Part shown: positions 26,716 to 35,057 of the stretch, one piece after another
How the letters are laid out: every line of letters begins with the position of its first letter
Numbering within the stretch: the stretch's first letter is position 1
Origin: Planctomycetota bacterium
Lineage (GTDB): Bacteria; Planctomycetota; Phycisphaerae; Tepidisphaerales; Tepidisphaeraceae
Direction: 5' to 3'
Length of the DNA: 64,000 nucleotides
Assembly: GCA_039182125.1 (NCBI GenBank)
Contig: JBCDCH010000001.1
Span: 62,001 to 126,000 of the forward strand
Translations under genes and position numbers: made by a program
Notes under the pieces: model-generated
What the model was told of the DNA's origin: nothing
Databases searched by the model: none
What the model saw: the letters and a program-made list of their open reading frames with translations, nothing else

Positions 26716-27747
26716 ATGCAACGCGAACTCTTCGGCACCACGCCCGATGGCCACGACGTTCACCGCTACACCTTCTCCGCCGGCGGCGTGACGCTCCGCG
26801 TCATCAACCTCGGTGGCGTGGTCACCGAGATTCACACCCCCGATCGCGACGGCAACACCGCCGACGTCAACCTCGGCTACGACACCCTGCCGCCCTACCA
26901 GAAACGCCACCCATATTTCGGTGCATTGGTCGGACGGATCGCCGGCCGGCTTACCGACGGCAAGTTCGATCTCGACGGCAAGTCCTACCAACTCGGGCTC
27001 AACGAGCCCGGGGAGATCAGCCACATCCACGGTGGCCACGACGGCTTTGACCAACGACTTTGGACCGCCGAGCCGATCGACGACGCGACGCTCAAACTGA
27101 CTCTTCACAGCCCCGACGGCGACCAGGGCTACCCCGGCAATCTCGACATCGCGGTGACATACAAGCTCACGGACGACGGTGCGTGGACGATCGAGTACTC
27201 GGCCACCACCGACGCGCCGACGCTGGTCAATCCGACCAACCACGCCTACTTCAACCTTGCCGGCCACGACAGCGGGTCGATCCACGATCACGTGCTGCAA
27301 GTCCATGCGACCGAGAACAGCCCGGCCCGCGCCGACTCGGTACTGACAGGCGCGAAGCATAGTGTCGATGGCACCGTCGATGACATGCGTGAGCCGGTGC
27401 ATCTCGCCGATCGCATTGACCAACTCGATCAACAGCACGGCAGCATGTACTTCGTCTCCGGTGAGCCTGGCACACTCCGCCCCGCCGCCCGGCTCACGCA
27501 CCCCGCCACAGGCCGGTCCATGGATGTTGAAACCACCGAGTCGATGCTCCAGGTCTACACCGGCCGCAATCTTGACGGCAACGACATCGGCAAAGGTGGT
27601 AAGCCCTACTCGCAGTTCGGCGGAATCTGCCTGGAAGCCCACGGTTATCCCGACGGCATTCACCACCCACATCTGGGCGACACCGTCCTACGACCCGGTG
27701 AAACCTACCGGCAAACAACCGTCTACCGCTTCGGCACGGACGGCTGA
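26716..27747 (+). CDS. galM: Aldose 1-epimerase (galactose mutarotase)
   Basis: 343 residues, the usual length. Family motifs are visible: NLGGVVTEIHTPDRDG, YFGALVGRIAGRLTDGKF, HIHGGHDGFDQRLW (with the catalytic histidine region), NPTNHAYFNLAGHDSGSI (second histidine) and FGGICLEAHGYPDGIHHP (catalytic glutamate). It would interconvert alpha and beta anomers of sugars released by the neighbouring hydrolases. It is a cytoplasmic enzyme, first of three plus-strand sugar genes. TTGATT-N16-GATAAC lies seven bases before the ATG, so it may be leaderless. Confidence 0.95.
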   Translation: MQRELFGTTPDGHDVHRYTFSAGGVTLRVINLGGVVTEIHTPDRDGNTADVNLGYDTLPPYQKRHPYFGALVGRIAGRLTDGKFDLDGKSYQLGLNEPGEISHIHGGHDGFDQRLWTAEPIDDATLKLTLHSPDGDQGYPGNLDIAVTYKLTDDGAWTIEYSATTDAPTLVNPTNHAYFNLAGHDSGSIHDHVLQVHATENSPARADSVLTGAKHSVDGTVDDMREPVHLADRIDQLDQQHGSMYFVSGEPGTLRPAARLTHPATGRSMDVETTESMLQVYTGRNLDGNDIGKGGKPYSQFGGICLEAHGYPDGIHHPHLGDTVLRPGETYRQTTVYRFGTDG

Positions 27748-27762
27748 ACGGTTCGGGCACGT

Positions 27763-27791
27763 TTGTGTCGCCTTTGCTTGCCGGATATTCT
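27763..27791 (+). promoter_or_regulatory. Predicted leaderless promoter of the GH78 gene
   Basis: TTGTGT (27763-27768), 17-base spacer, TATTCT (27786-27791), then seven bases to the ATG. It starts 16 bases after the epimerase stop codon. Confidence 0.45.
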
Positions 27792-27798
27792 CGCCGGG

Positions 27799-30000
27799 AT
27801 GCCCGTACCCGAGGAGCTGCCGCCCGATCATCCACTGCGGTCGGCAATGTGGATCTGGCCGCAAGGCTCCTACGAGGTGCTGCACAACATCTACGCGGAC
27901 TTTCGGCGGAGCTTCGTGCTCGACGAAGTCCCGGCATCGGTTTCGATGCACATCACCGCCGACGCTCAGTACGTTTTGCACGTCAACGGGCACTACGTCA
28001 ACCGTGGTCCAGCCCGCGGATACCAACGCAGTTGGCCGTTCGACACGCACGACATCGCCGAGCATCTCCAAATCGGCGAAAACATCATCGCCGTCCAAGT
28101 TCACAACCCCGGACGCGGGACGTTCCAGTACCGCCATGAGGACGCCGCCGGGCTGCTTTGCACGATCGAGTTGCCGGATCAACGCATCGTCACCGACGAG
28201 TCCTGGGGCACCCGACTCGACGCCACGCACAGCCGACTCACGCCCAAGCTCTCGGTGCAACTCGGCTACCAGGAGCATGTCGATCTCACCGACAGCCCGC
28301 CGCCCGATTTGGTCGGCGGGGATGCGTCCGACTACGACTGGCACCCGCCGCGGATGGCGTATGTGTTCGGCCATGAACCGTGGTCGGGCATGACCGAGCG
28401 CGGCGTTCCGCACCTTACGACCGACATCATCGACTACGAGCCGATCGACGGCGCGACGTTGGCGTTCGACCTGGGACGAACACGACTGGGAACGCTCCGC
28501 CTCGACATTGATGCCGAAACGCCGACTGAATTGGAAATCAGTTTCGTTCAAGCCGTCGACGCCGACGGCGAGCCGATCCTGCCGCCGAAGACCGTCCGCA
28601 ACCGCATCGACATGGCCGCCAAACTGCGCGTCGACGCGGGTCAAACGCATTGGGAGGCATTCCAACCGATCGGGCATCGCTACCTGTTCATCCAAGCATC
28701 CGGCGAAGTGCGAGTCATGCCGACGCTGCGTGAGACGATTTACCCCCTGGACATCGCCGGCACGTTCGAGACCGACGATGCCGAGGTCGATGCGATCTGG
28801 GAGATGTGCCGCGAAACCCAGCGGGTGTGTCTGACCGACGCGTATACCGATACGCCTTGGCGGGAGCAGGCGCAGTGGTGGGGAGACGCGCGGGTGCAGA
28901 GCCAGAACACGTTCCACCTCGTCAACGACGATCGGCCGTTGGTCCGCGGCATCCGCTCCATCATCGGCCAGCAACTGCCCAACGGCCTGACCTACGGCCA
29001 CGCGCCGACGATGGCGCACACCTGTGTGCTGCCCGACTTTTCGCTCATCTGGATGATGACGCTTTGGGATCACTGGTGGCAGACCGGCGACACCGACTTG
29101 TTCCTCGAGCAATGGCCGAACGTGCAGAAGGTACTGCGCTACTTCCGCACCGAAGGATTGGGCGAAGCCGGTCTGCTCAAGTACGACCCGCGGTACTGGC
29201 TCTTCCTTGATTGGTGCGACCTTCACGACACGGGTACGCCGACGCTGCTGAATCTCTGGCACGCCTGGATGCTCGATGCGCTGGCCGAAGTCTGCGATGC
29301 GGCCGATCGCGAAGAGGACGCGTACGTCCTACGGGCCGAACGCACCGAGCAACTCGAGCGGATCGACGCGGTGCTCTTCGATGCCGACGCGGGTTTGTAC
29401 ATCGACGGCCTCGATGCCAGTGGCGAGCACGTGCCGCGTCACTCGATCCATTGCCAGACGCTCGCCTTACTCGCCCAGCTACGCAACGACGCACCGCTGC
29501 ACCAGCGCATTGCCGACTACCTCGCCGGCGATCTCCACGGCGGTGCGAACCCGTCAAGCTACTGGGTCACCTACGTCTACGACGTCGCCGAGAAGCTCGG
29601 CATGGAACATGCCATGCTCGATCACATCGCCCGACACTGGGCACCAATGCTCCCGTACGGCGGCTGCTTCGAGTCCTTCGCCACCGACACGTATCTTGTT
29701 CAGGAAACGGTTTCTCACGCCTGGGCCGCGCATCCGCTGTACCACCTCATGCGTACCCTCGGCGGCATTCGCCAGACGGCGGCCGGATGGGATCAGGTCA
29801 CGTTCAAACCCGTCACCGACTGGCAACGCGTCGGTCGGTGCGACACCGTCTTCCCGACGCCCCACGGCAACATCACCGTCCGCTGGCAACGTGATGATGC
29901 CGTCCACCTCCAACTGCCCGAGACCATCACCGCCGACATTCGTCTGCCCGACGTCGAAACGACCGTCACCGGTGGCATGCATCACTGGCGTTTGGGGTGA
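27799..30000 (+). CDS. Alpha-L-rhamnosidase-like enzyme, glycoside hydrolase family 78
   Basis: 733 residues, no signal peptide. The N-terminal beta-sandwich has AMWIWPQGSYEVLHN and FRRSFVLDEVPASVSMHITA, typical of GH78 accessory domains. The alpha/alpha-barrel holds DTPWREQAQWWGDARVQ, the region with the catalytic acid, and PSSYWVTYVYDVAEKLGM. The end is a beta domain (FKPVTDWQRVGRCDTVFPTP). It would remove terminal alpha-L-rhamnose from oligosaccharides in the cytoplasm. The ATG at 27799 is preferred to the in-frame GTG at 27763. It follows galM closely and precedes the GH140-like gene by 30 bases. The precise substrate is inferred only. Confidence 0.88.
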   Translation: MPVPEELPPDHPLRSAMWIWPQGSYEVLHNIYADFRRSFVLDEVPASVSMHITADAQYVLHVNGHYVNRGPARGYQRSWPFDTHDIAEHLQIGENIIAVQVHNPGRGTFQYRHEDAAGLLCTIELPDQRIVTDESWGTRLDATHSRLTPKLSVQLGYQEHVDLTDSPPPDLVGGDASDYDWHPPRMAYVFGHEPWSGMTERGVPHLTTDIIDYEPIDGATLAFDLGRTRLGTLRLDIDAETPTELEISFVQAVDADGEPILPPKTVRNRIDMAAKLRVDAGQTHWEAFQPIGHRYLFIQASGEVRVMPTLRETIYPLDIAGTFETDDAEVDAIWEMCRETQRVCLTDAYTDTPWREQAQWWGDARVQSQNTFHLVNDDRPLVRGIRSIIGQQLPNGLTYGHAPTMAHTCVLPDFSLIWMMTLWDHWWQTGDTDLFLEQWPNVQKVLRYFRTEGLGEAGLLKYDPRYWLFLDWCDLHDTGTPTLLNLWHAWMLDALAEVCDAADREEDAYVLRAERTEQLERIDAVLFDADAGLYIDGLDASGEHVPRHSIHCQTLALLAQLRNDAPLHQRIADYLAGDLHGGANPSSYWVTYVYDVAEKLGMEHAMLDHIARHWAPMLPYGGCFESFATDTYLVQETVSHAWAAHPLYHLMRTLGGIRQTAAGWDQVTFKPVTDWQRVGRCDTVFPTPHGNITVRWQRDDAVHLQLPETITADIRLPDVETTVTGGMHHWRLG

Positions 30001-30015
30001 TGCCGACGGACGTCG

Positions 30016-30024
30016 TGATACGCT
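30016..30024 (+). promoter_or_regulatory. Predicted extended -10 element of the GH140-like gene
   Basis: TG-A-TACGCT lies six bases before the ATG at 30031. No Shine-Dalgarno sequence is present. Confidence 0.35.
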
Positions 30025-30030
30025 GGGCGA

Positions 30031-31014
30031 ATGTCACCGTTGTCAACCACCGCTGATCGCCTCGTGACCGATGACGGCCGGGTGTTCCCGTACATCGCCG
30101 ATACCGCGTGGGAACTCTTTCATCGTGCGACGCCCGACGAGGTCGACCGCTACCTCGACGACCGCGCGGCCAAGGGTTTCACGGTGATTCAGGCCGTGGT
30201 CCTTGCCGAGCTCGGTGGCGAATCCGAGCCGAACCATGCCGGTGAGCTCGCGCTGATCGACCAGGACCCCACGCGACCGAACCCGGCGTACATGGACTTC
30301 GTCGAGGACGTGATCCGGCGTTGTGGCGAGCGGGGTCTGCGTGTTGCGCTGCTGCCGACGTGGGGCAGTTTCGTCCTGCGCCTTTGGGGCAATGCGCCGA
30401 TCCTCATCAACGCCGACAACGCGCGGGCCTTCGGTACCTGGATCGGCGCACGCTTCGGCCATCTCGACCATCTCATCTGGGTCCTCGGTGGCGACCGGCC
30501 ACCGGTGCATGAGGGCGTCGACTACCGGCCCGTCTGGCGCGAGATGGCCGCAGGGATCAAAGCCGCCGAGCAGACGCCGCACCTGATGAGCTACCACCCC
30601 AAGGGCAAGGAGACCAGCGCCGACCATCTCGCCGGCGAGGATTGGCTCGACTTCCACATGTGCCAGTCCGGCCACCACCGCGCCGACCCCGGCCCCGCCG
30701 AGCTGATCCGCCGCATGAAAGCCGCCGACCCGGGCAAGCCCTGCCTCGATGCCGAGCCGTGCTACGAGGACCATCCGATGGACTTCGATCCCGACGTCGG
30801 TTGGTTCGATGCCGGCGACGTCGAAGCCGCGATCCGCGCCGGACTCGAGGCCGGCGGCGCGGGGTTCGCCTACGGGGCCCATCCGATCTGGCAATGGTTC
30901 GACCACGGTCGGGAACCGGTCAGCCATGTCCGCCGACCCTGGCACGAAGCGCTGGACCTGCCCGGCAGTTCGCGTGTCGCGGAGTTGGGTCAACTGATCG
31001 CGAGATCTTCGTAG
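30031..31014 (+). CDS. DUF4038-type glycosidase, GH140/apiosidase-like
   Basis: 327 residues, no signal peptide. The start VTDDGRVFPYIADTAWELFH and the stretches KGFTVIQAVVLAELGGE and LDHLIWVLGGDRP match the TIM-barrel family that contains GH140 endo-apiosidase. Candidate acidic residues are D185-E equivalents in GGDRPPVHEG and LDAEPCYEDHP; I did not assign them firmly. Apiose and rhamnose both occur in rhamnogalacturonan II, so the pairing with the GH78 gene is suggestive. Its last 25 bases overlap the 3' end of the convergent serine hydrolase gene. Confidence 0.78.
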   Translation: MSPLSTTADRLVTDDGRVFPYIADTAWELFHRATPDEVDRYLDDRAAKGFTVIQAVVLAELGGESEPNHAGELALIDQDPTRPNPAYMDFVEDVIRRCGERGLRVALLPTWGSFVLRLWGNAPILINADNARAFGTWIGARFGHLDHLIWVLGGDRPPVHEGVDYRPVWREMAAGIKAAEQTPHLMSYHPKGKETSADHLAGEDWLDFHMCQSGHHRADPGPAELIRRMKAADPGKPCLDAEPCYEDHPMDFDPDVGWFDAGDVEAAIRAGLEAGGAGFAYGAHPIWQWFDHGREPVSHVRRPWHEALDLPGSSRVAELGQLIARSS

Positions 31015-32057
31015 ATGGCTGTGTTGAGCGCGTGCTGTCGTCGTTGGTGCGCGAGTTCGCCGGGCAGGCCGTTGGTGACCCACGCCACGGCCAGGTCGTG
31101 CTGCGGATCGGCGAAGGCGCAGGACGATTGGTTACCGCTGTGGCCGAAGGTCCGCGGCGATGCGTGCGGCCCATAGCCGTAGGGCAGCCGCTTGCCGCGA
31201 TCGTCGTTCATCAGGAACCCGTATCCCCAATCCAACACGGCACCGAAGGTCAGGTCCTTGAGCCCGTCGCGCTGGTGCTGGGTGAACGTGCGGATCACCG
31301 GATCACTCGTGCGGTCTTCGAGCAGTTGCTGGTAGAACCTGGCCAACTCCCGGGCCGGCCCCCGTGCATTGCCGCCGGGTCGGCAGAGCGTGCAGCCGAG
31401 TTGCGTGTGCGGGAACGGCATCGGCTTGGTCTCGCCCTTCTCGGTGTGCCACGCCATGCCGACGCGCGTGCCGTAGTCGGCGTACCTCGACGCCGGCATG
31501 CCGATCCAACTGTCGGCCATGCCCATCGGCTCGAACACCTCGTCGCGCAGGTACACCTCCAACGAGCGCTGCCGCGGGTCGACCCGGCGCACGATCTCGC
31601 CCAACACATACCAACCACTCGCAACGTGATACCCCGCCGTCTCGCCCGGCACCCAGCCCGGCTCGATCTCCGCCGCGCACATCCGCTCGATCACCTTGTC
31701 CCACGGCTCGGTCGACCAGTTGCTGCCGACCTTGCGAAAGCCACTCGTGTGCGTCAGCACATGCGCGACGGTGATCGTGCCCTTGCCGCCCTGGCCGAAG
31801 TCGGGGATGTACTCGGCGACGGGCGTGTTCAGGTCGACCCGCCCCGCCGACACCTGCTGTGCCACCGCGATCGCCGTGATCGGTTTGCCGGCACTCATCC
31901 AGAGCGTCAGCGTGTCACCCGTCATCGGCACGCCCGTCCGCGCTTCGCCGGCGTGGTGATCGACGACCGTCTCGCCGCCGCGGATCACGCAGATCTGGTA
32001 GCCCGGGTGCAAGCCCTCCGCGATGCCTTGGTTCAACAGTTCGAGCGTCCGCTGCAT
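30990..32057 (-). CDS. Serine hydrolase, beta-lactamase/esterase (class C-like) family
   Basis: 355 residues. The nucleophile motif SxxK is SAGK at 55-58, the second motif is Y143 in AGYHVASGWY, and the third (HxG) is HSG in RTFGHSGNQSS. A typical VLTHTSGF stretch lies near residue 100. No signal peptide. Members hydrolyse esters or peptides; a lactamase role is unlikely for this branch. It follows the GNAT gene on the same strand after nine bases and overlaps the 3' end of the GH140-like gene tail-to-tail. Confidence 0.88.
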   Translation of the reverse strand: MQRTLELLNQGIAEGLHPGYQICVIRGGETVVDHHAGEARTGVPMTGDTLTLWMSAGKPITAIAVAQQVSAGRVDLNTPVAEYIPDFGQGGKGTITVAHVLTHTSGFRKVGSNWSTEPWDKVIERMCAAEIEPGWVPGETAGYHVASGWYVLGEIVRRVDPRQRSLEVYLRDEVFEPMGMADSWIGMPASRYADYGTRVGMAWHTEKGETKPMPFPHTQLGCTLCRPGGNARGPARELARFYQQLLEDRTSDPVIRTFTQHQRDGLKDLTFGAVLDWGYGFLMNDDRGKRLPYGYGPHASPRTFGHSGNQSSCAFADPQHDLAVAWVTNGLPGELAHQRRQHALNTAIYEDLAIS

Positions 32058-32066
32058 CGGGGCAGG

Positions 32067-32798
32067 TTAGCCGCGGAAGCAGGCGAGGGTGCCGATGTGG
32101 TCGTAACTGACACTGGCGTAAAGCTTGCCGCCGAGTCGGCTGGCGATGAGATGGTTGGCGGTGATGCCGCGCTTGGCGTCGTCGGCGAGCATGGCCCGCA
32201 TGAGCGCCTTGCCGATGCCGCGCTGGCGGTGGTTGCGGTCGACGTAGACGTCGATGGTCGTGGCGCTCTTCTTCGAGGTGCGGACCGATCCGCACCAGCC
32301 GATCGGCTTTCCGTCGACAACCGCCATGTGAACGCGCAAGTCCGCGTCGGGATCGGCGGCTTCGTCCTCGGTGAGCTGACGCACCTTTGCCGCCTTCGCC
32401 AACGCCCGCGCGGATTCGACCGAATCGATCCGGCGAACATCGTGCTTGTCGGTACGCCTCGGTCGTGGTGGCAGCTTGCGCACGAACAGCCCCTCGTTGC
32501 CGAACAAGCGCAGCCCTGCGTCCTTGTACGCGGCTTCGATGTCGTTGTCCCGCCCGAGCTTCGTATGCCCAACACAAAACACGAACGGTGCCCGCCCGGC
32601 ATGCTTCCGAACGAACCGCGCCGCCGCCGCCGCGTCATCATGCAACACGAAGTACTCCCGCACCCGCGCCTTCGCCCGCGGCTCATCCGCCACCACCCAC
32701 ACCGACTCGCTCAACCGCTCCACCACATAAGGCCAAGTCCGTGACCGCTTGTGCGCAAAGCCATGGATGTTGGCGTCGAGGGAGGTGGCGAGGGACAT
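32067..32798 (-). CDS. GNAT-family acetyltransferase
   Basis: 243 residues from the ATG at 32798. The N-terminal ~100 residues resemble no domain I can name. The C-terminal half is a GNAT fold, with acetyl-CoA motif A in DVYVDRNHRQRGIGKALMRA and the preceding strand HMAVVDGKPIGWCG. The substrate is unknown. TACGCT lies seven bases before the ATG, suggesting a leaderless transcript. The gene is divergent from the membrane-anchored unknown at 32890 (91-base gap). Confidence 0.85.
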   Translation of the reverse strand: MSLATSLDANIHGFAHKRSRTWPYVVERLSESVWVVADEPRAKARVREYFVLHDDAAAAARFVRKHAGRAPFVFCVGHTKLGRDNDIEAAYKDAGLRLFGNEGLFVRKLPPRPRRTDKHDVRRIDSVESARALAKAAKVRQLTEDEAADPDADLRVHMAVVDGKPIGWCGSVRTSKKSATTIDVYVDRNHRQRGIGKALMRAMLADDAKRGITANHLIASRLGGKLYASVSYDHIGTLACFRG

Positions 32799-32805
32799 GC
32801 GGAAC

Positions 32806-32811
32806 AGCGTA
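32806..32811 (-). promoter_or_regulatory. Predicted -10 element of the GNAT gene
   Basis: TACGCT on the minus strand, seven bases before the ATG at 32798; no ribosome binding site is seen. No convincing -35 element. Confidence 0.3.
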
Positions 32812-32877
32812 CCGCAGCACCCGGTGGCGTTAGAAACGTCGCAACGGTTTCTCCCGAGCCATCTCACTAATCAGCGT

Positions 32878-32883
32878 TACGGT
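32878..32883 (+). promoter_or_regulatory. Predicted -10 element of the gene at 32890
   Basis: TACGGT lies exactly six bases before the ATG at 32890; no ribosome binding site is seen. Confidence 0.3.
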
Positions 32884-32889
32884 GTCTGC

Positions 32890-34494
32890 ATGCGTCGAGC
32901 ATTGAAGCTTTTGTCCGTCTTCGTAACGCTCACGCCGGTCTGGCTGGTCCTGGCATGGCTGGTGTGGACGTTCGCCGCAACCCGCGCGATGGAGGCCGGG
33001 CACCAACGCCTGCTCGATGCCGACTTCGGATTCGACGTGGTGACCGCCCAGCAACGCTTGGGCGACATCCCCGACGACCGCAACGCGGCACCGATCATCG
33101 ACAAGGCCGTGCAGTCACTCGTGCTCGAAACCGCCGCCATGCGTGAGACTTATTGCAGCGACCTACATCTCGTTTCCTTGCAAGACGAACTCTCTCAAAC
33201 GCCGCAGGAGCAGACGGAGATGTTACGGGTGGCCGAGATCGCGACATACATCGACGCCGGGCTGACTTCCGAGCAGGCGATCGTCGCGGTCGCAGAGCAT
33301 GGGTTTGCGACGACGGTGTACCCGAGCAGTTGGCAGGCCGCGGTCGTCGCCGTCGACGACAACTCAGCAGCTCTTCAAGAGCTCTTCCCACTTGAACAAC
33401 TGGCCGAGGGTCATCGCGTCGAAGCACGTCGGCCGCATCCGTATCGCAATCTCATTTCGGTGATGGAGATGATCGACGCGCAGCTGCCGCATCTTGAGGC
33501 CGTTGGCGAATTGAACCGACTCGTGTGGATGTCGGCCGCCTTGAAGTGGCACGACGGCGACCACGCCGACGCGCTTGCGACAATTCGATTGATCGAGTTT
33601 CACGCCCAGGCCTTAGGCAGTTCAACACACGTTTGGCTCGACGGGGTTTACGCGCTCAGTTCGCACACGGTGGCGGCGGAACGTGTCGCCGAACTGCTGC
33701 CTTGGGTCGATCTGTCGGACGCTTCGGTTTGTGCCGAGGCCGAGATTTGGTTGGCCATGTTGCTCGATGACGATCCGATTAACGTCGCGTTGACCAACGC
33801 CATCGCCGGCTCAACAGCCGTGGCACAAACGAAGCTCCGTCACGACGACGCGACGGCGTTTGGGGTTGTCGGCCGACCGGCCCACCGACAAAGCGCCGCC
33901 GACCTCGCCGACTACGCCATCGAGTTGAAGCAGGCGTTGGATCAAGCGGGGACAATGGCCGAAACCGAGGCCAAACTTCCGCCCGAACCCGAGAGTTGGT
34001 ACGGCACCATCGCGTACATCATGGCGAATCCGGTGTACGGCCGACATGCGGCAGAGATGCGGTTTCGGTCCGAGCGAACGCGCTTGCTCGCCGCGACGGT
34101 CATCGCAACCTCGCTGTATCGAAACGAGCACGGCGACTGGCCCGAATCGCTCTCCGACTGTGTGCCGGACTACTTGCCGGTCGAGGCGATCAACCCCATG
34201 ACCGGCACACCGATCCGCTACAGCTCCGGCGACGAGGTCGATCCCCGTCCACGCGTTTGGACCGTCGGCCCGGACGGAGAAGATGACGGCGGGCGTGCGC
34301 CGGTCGACGATCGTGACAGCGATGCTGACAACGTCCGTTATCTCGACTCTGGCCCGCCGCCACCACGCACCTGGTGGGTCGCTACGCACCGTGACTCCGC
34401 CGGTGTTACAATCGCCCCATGGAGCAGCCGGTCCCGACCAACAAGCGCTACACATGGGAGGAGTATCTCGCGTTCGAGGAGAGCTCACCGGTGA
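32890..34494 (+). CDS. Membrane-anchored protein of unknown function
   Basis: 534 residues from the ATG at 32890; in-frame upstream starts lack support. One N-terminal membrane helix (LLSVFVTLTPVWLVLAWLVW) is followed by a helical soluble region. Near the end, RTRLLAATVIATSLYRNEHG and DWPESLSDCVPDYLPVEAIN form a pattern seen in planctomycete proteins with a pilin-like C-terminal part. The last ~40 residues are low-complexity (SRSRPTSATHGRSISRSRR) and overlap the Uma2 gene by 76 bases, so the true end may be earlier and a late frameshift is possible. Function unknown. Confidence 0.8.
   Translation: MRRALKLLSVFVTLTPVWLVLAWLVWTFAATRAMEAGHQRLLDADFGFDVVTAQQRLGDIPDDRNAAPIIDKAVQSLVLETAAMRETYCSDLHLVSLQDELSQTPQEQTEMLRVAEIATYIDAGLTSEQAIVAVAEHGFATTVYPSSWQAAVVAVDDNSAALQELFPLEQLAEGHRVEARRPHPYRNLISVMEMIDAQLPHLEAVGELNRLVWMSAALKWHDGDHADALATIRLIEFHAQALGSSTHVWLDGVYALSSHTVAAERVAELLPWVDLSDASVCAEAEIWLAMLLDDDPINVALTNAIAGSTAVAQTKLRHDDATAFGVVGRPAHRQSAADLADYAIELKQALDQAGTMAETEAKLPPEPESWYGTIAYIMANPVYGRHAAEMRFRSERTRLLAATVIATSLYRNEHGDWPESLSDCVPDYLPVEAINPMTGTPIRYSSGDEVDPRPRVWTVGPDGEDDGGRAPVDDRDSDADNVRYLDSGPPPPRTWWVATHRDSAGVTIAPWSSRSRPTSATHGRSISRSRRAHR
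34407..34412 (+). promoter_or_regulatory. Predicted leaderless -10 element of the Uma2 gene
   Basis: TACAAT (five of six consensus bases) lies six bases before the ATG at 34419, inside the 3' end of the preceding gene. Confidence 0.4.
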
Positions 34495-35057
34495 AGCACG
34501 AGTTTCACGACGGCAAGCTCGTACCGATCCAATGGATCGGAGATGGACCCGCGCCCGAAGGAATGGCGGGAGGAACCGAGAATCACTCGTCAATCTCGAT
34601 CGGTGTCTCGAGCACACTTCGCACCGCCCTGCGAGGTAAACCGTGCAAGGTCCACGGCAGCGAGCTGAAGCTTCAAGTCCCCGCAGCGCTTCGGGGCTAC
34701 TACCCGGACGCTATGATTATCTGTGGCGACACGGAGTACCCGCCGGACGACAAGCATCGCACCAGCGTGCTGAACCCGCGTGTCATCGTGGAAGTGCTCA
34801 GCGACTCCACCAGTGACTTTGATCTTGGAGAGAAGTTCGACCACTACCGACTTGTCGAGTCACTTCAAGAGTATGTCGTGATCAGTCAGACCGAACCACG
34901 GATTCGGGTGTTTCGACGCAACGATGATGGCACGTGGACGTTCGACGTTGCGGTAGGCTTGGACGCAACGGCCCGATTGGACTCGGTCGAGGTCGACCTA
35001 CCGCTGGCGGAGGTTTATGCCGACGTGGAGTTCGACAAGTCGGACGCTAAGGCCTGA
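34419..35057 (+). CDS. Uma2-family (DUF820) putative endonuclease
   Basis: 212 residues. Typical features are YTWEEYLAFEESSPVKHEFH at the N terminus, the PD-(D/E)xK-like core GYYPDAMIICGD, and NPRVIVEVLSDSTSDFDLGE with the conserved EVLS and the DLGEKFDHYR turn. The family has a restriction-endonuclease-like fold; its role in cells is not known, and copies are abundant in cyanobacteria and planctomycetes. The last 43 bases overlap the 3' end of the convergent flavoprotein gene. Confidence 0.92.
   Translation: MEQPVPTNKRYTWEEYLAFEESSPVKHEFHDGKLVPIQWIGDGPAPEGMAGGTENHSSISIGVSSTLRTALRGKPCKVHGSELKLQVPAALRGYYPDAMIICGDTEYPPDDKHRTSVLNPRVIVEVLSDSTSDFDLGEKFDHYRLVESLQEYVVISQTEPRIRVFRRNDDGTWTFDVAVGLDATARLDSVEVDLPLAEVYADVEFDKSDAKA

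Noticed and set aside
26665-27672. A 335-codon minus-strand frame opposite galM
   Set aside because: galM has all family motifs; the opposite frame is a codon-bias shadow.
30990-32057. Beta-lactamase resistance gene
   Set aside because: SxxK and the HSG motif fit the family, but the lack of an export signal and the YHVAS motif fit esterase-like members better than lactamases.
30642-32744. A 700-codon plus-strand frame over the serine hydrolase and GNAT genes
   Set aside because: Its composition is dominated by Arg and Asp, and both genes on the minus strand carry complete catalytic or cofactor motifs.
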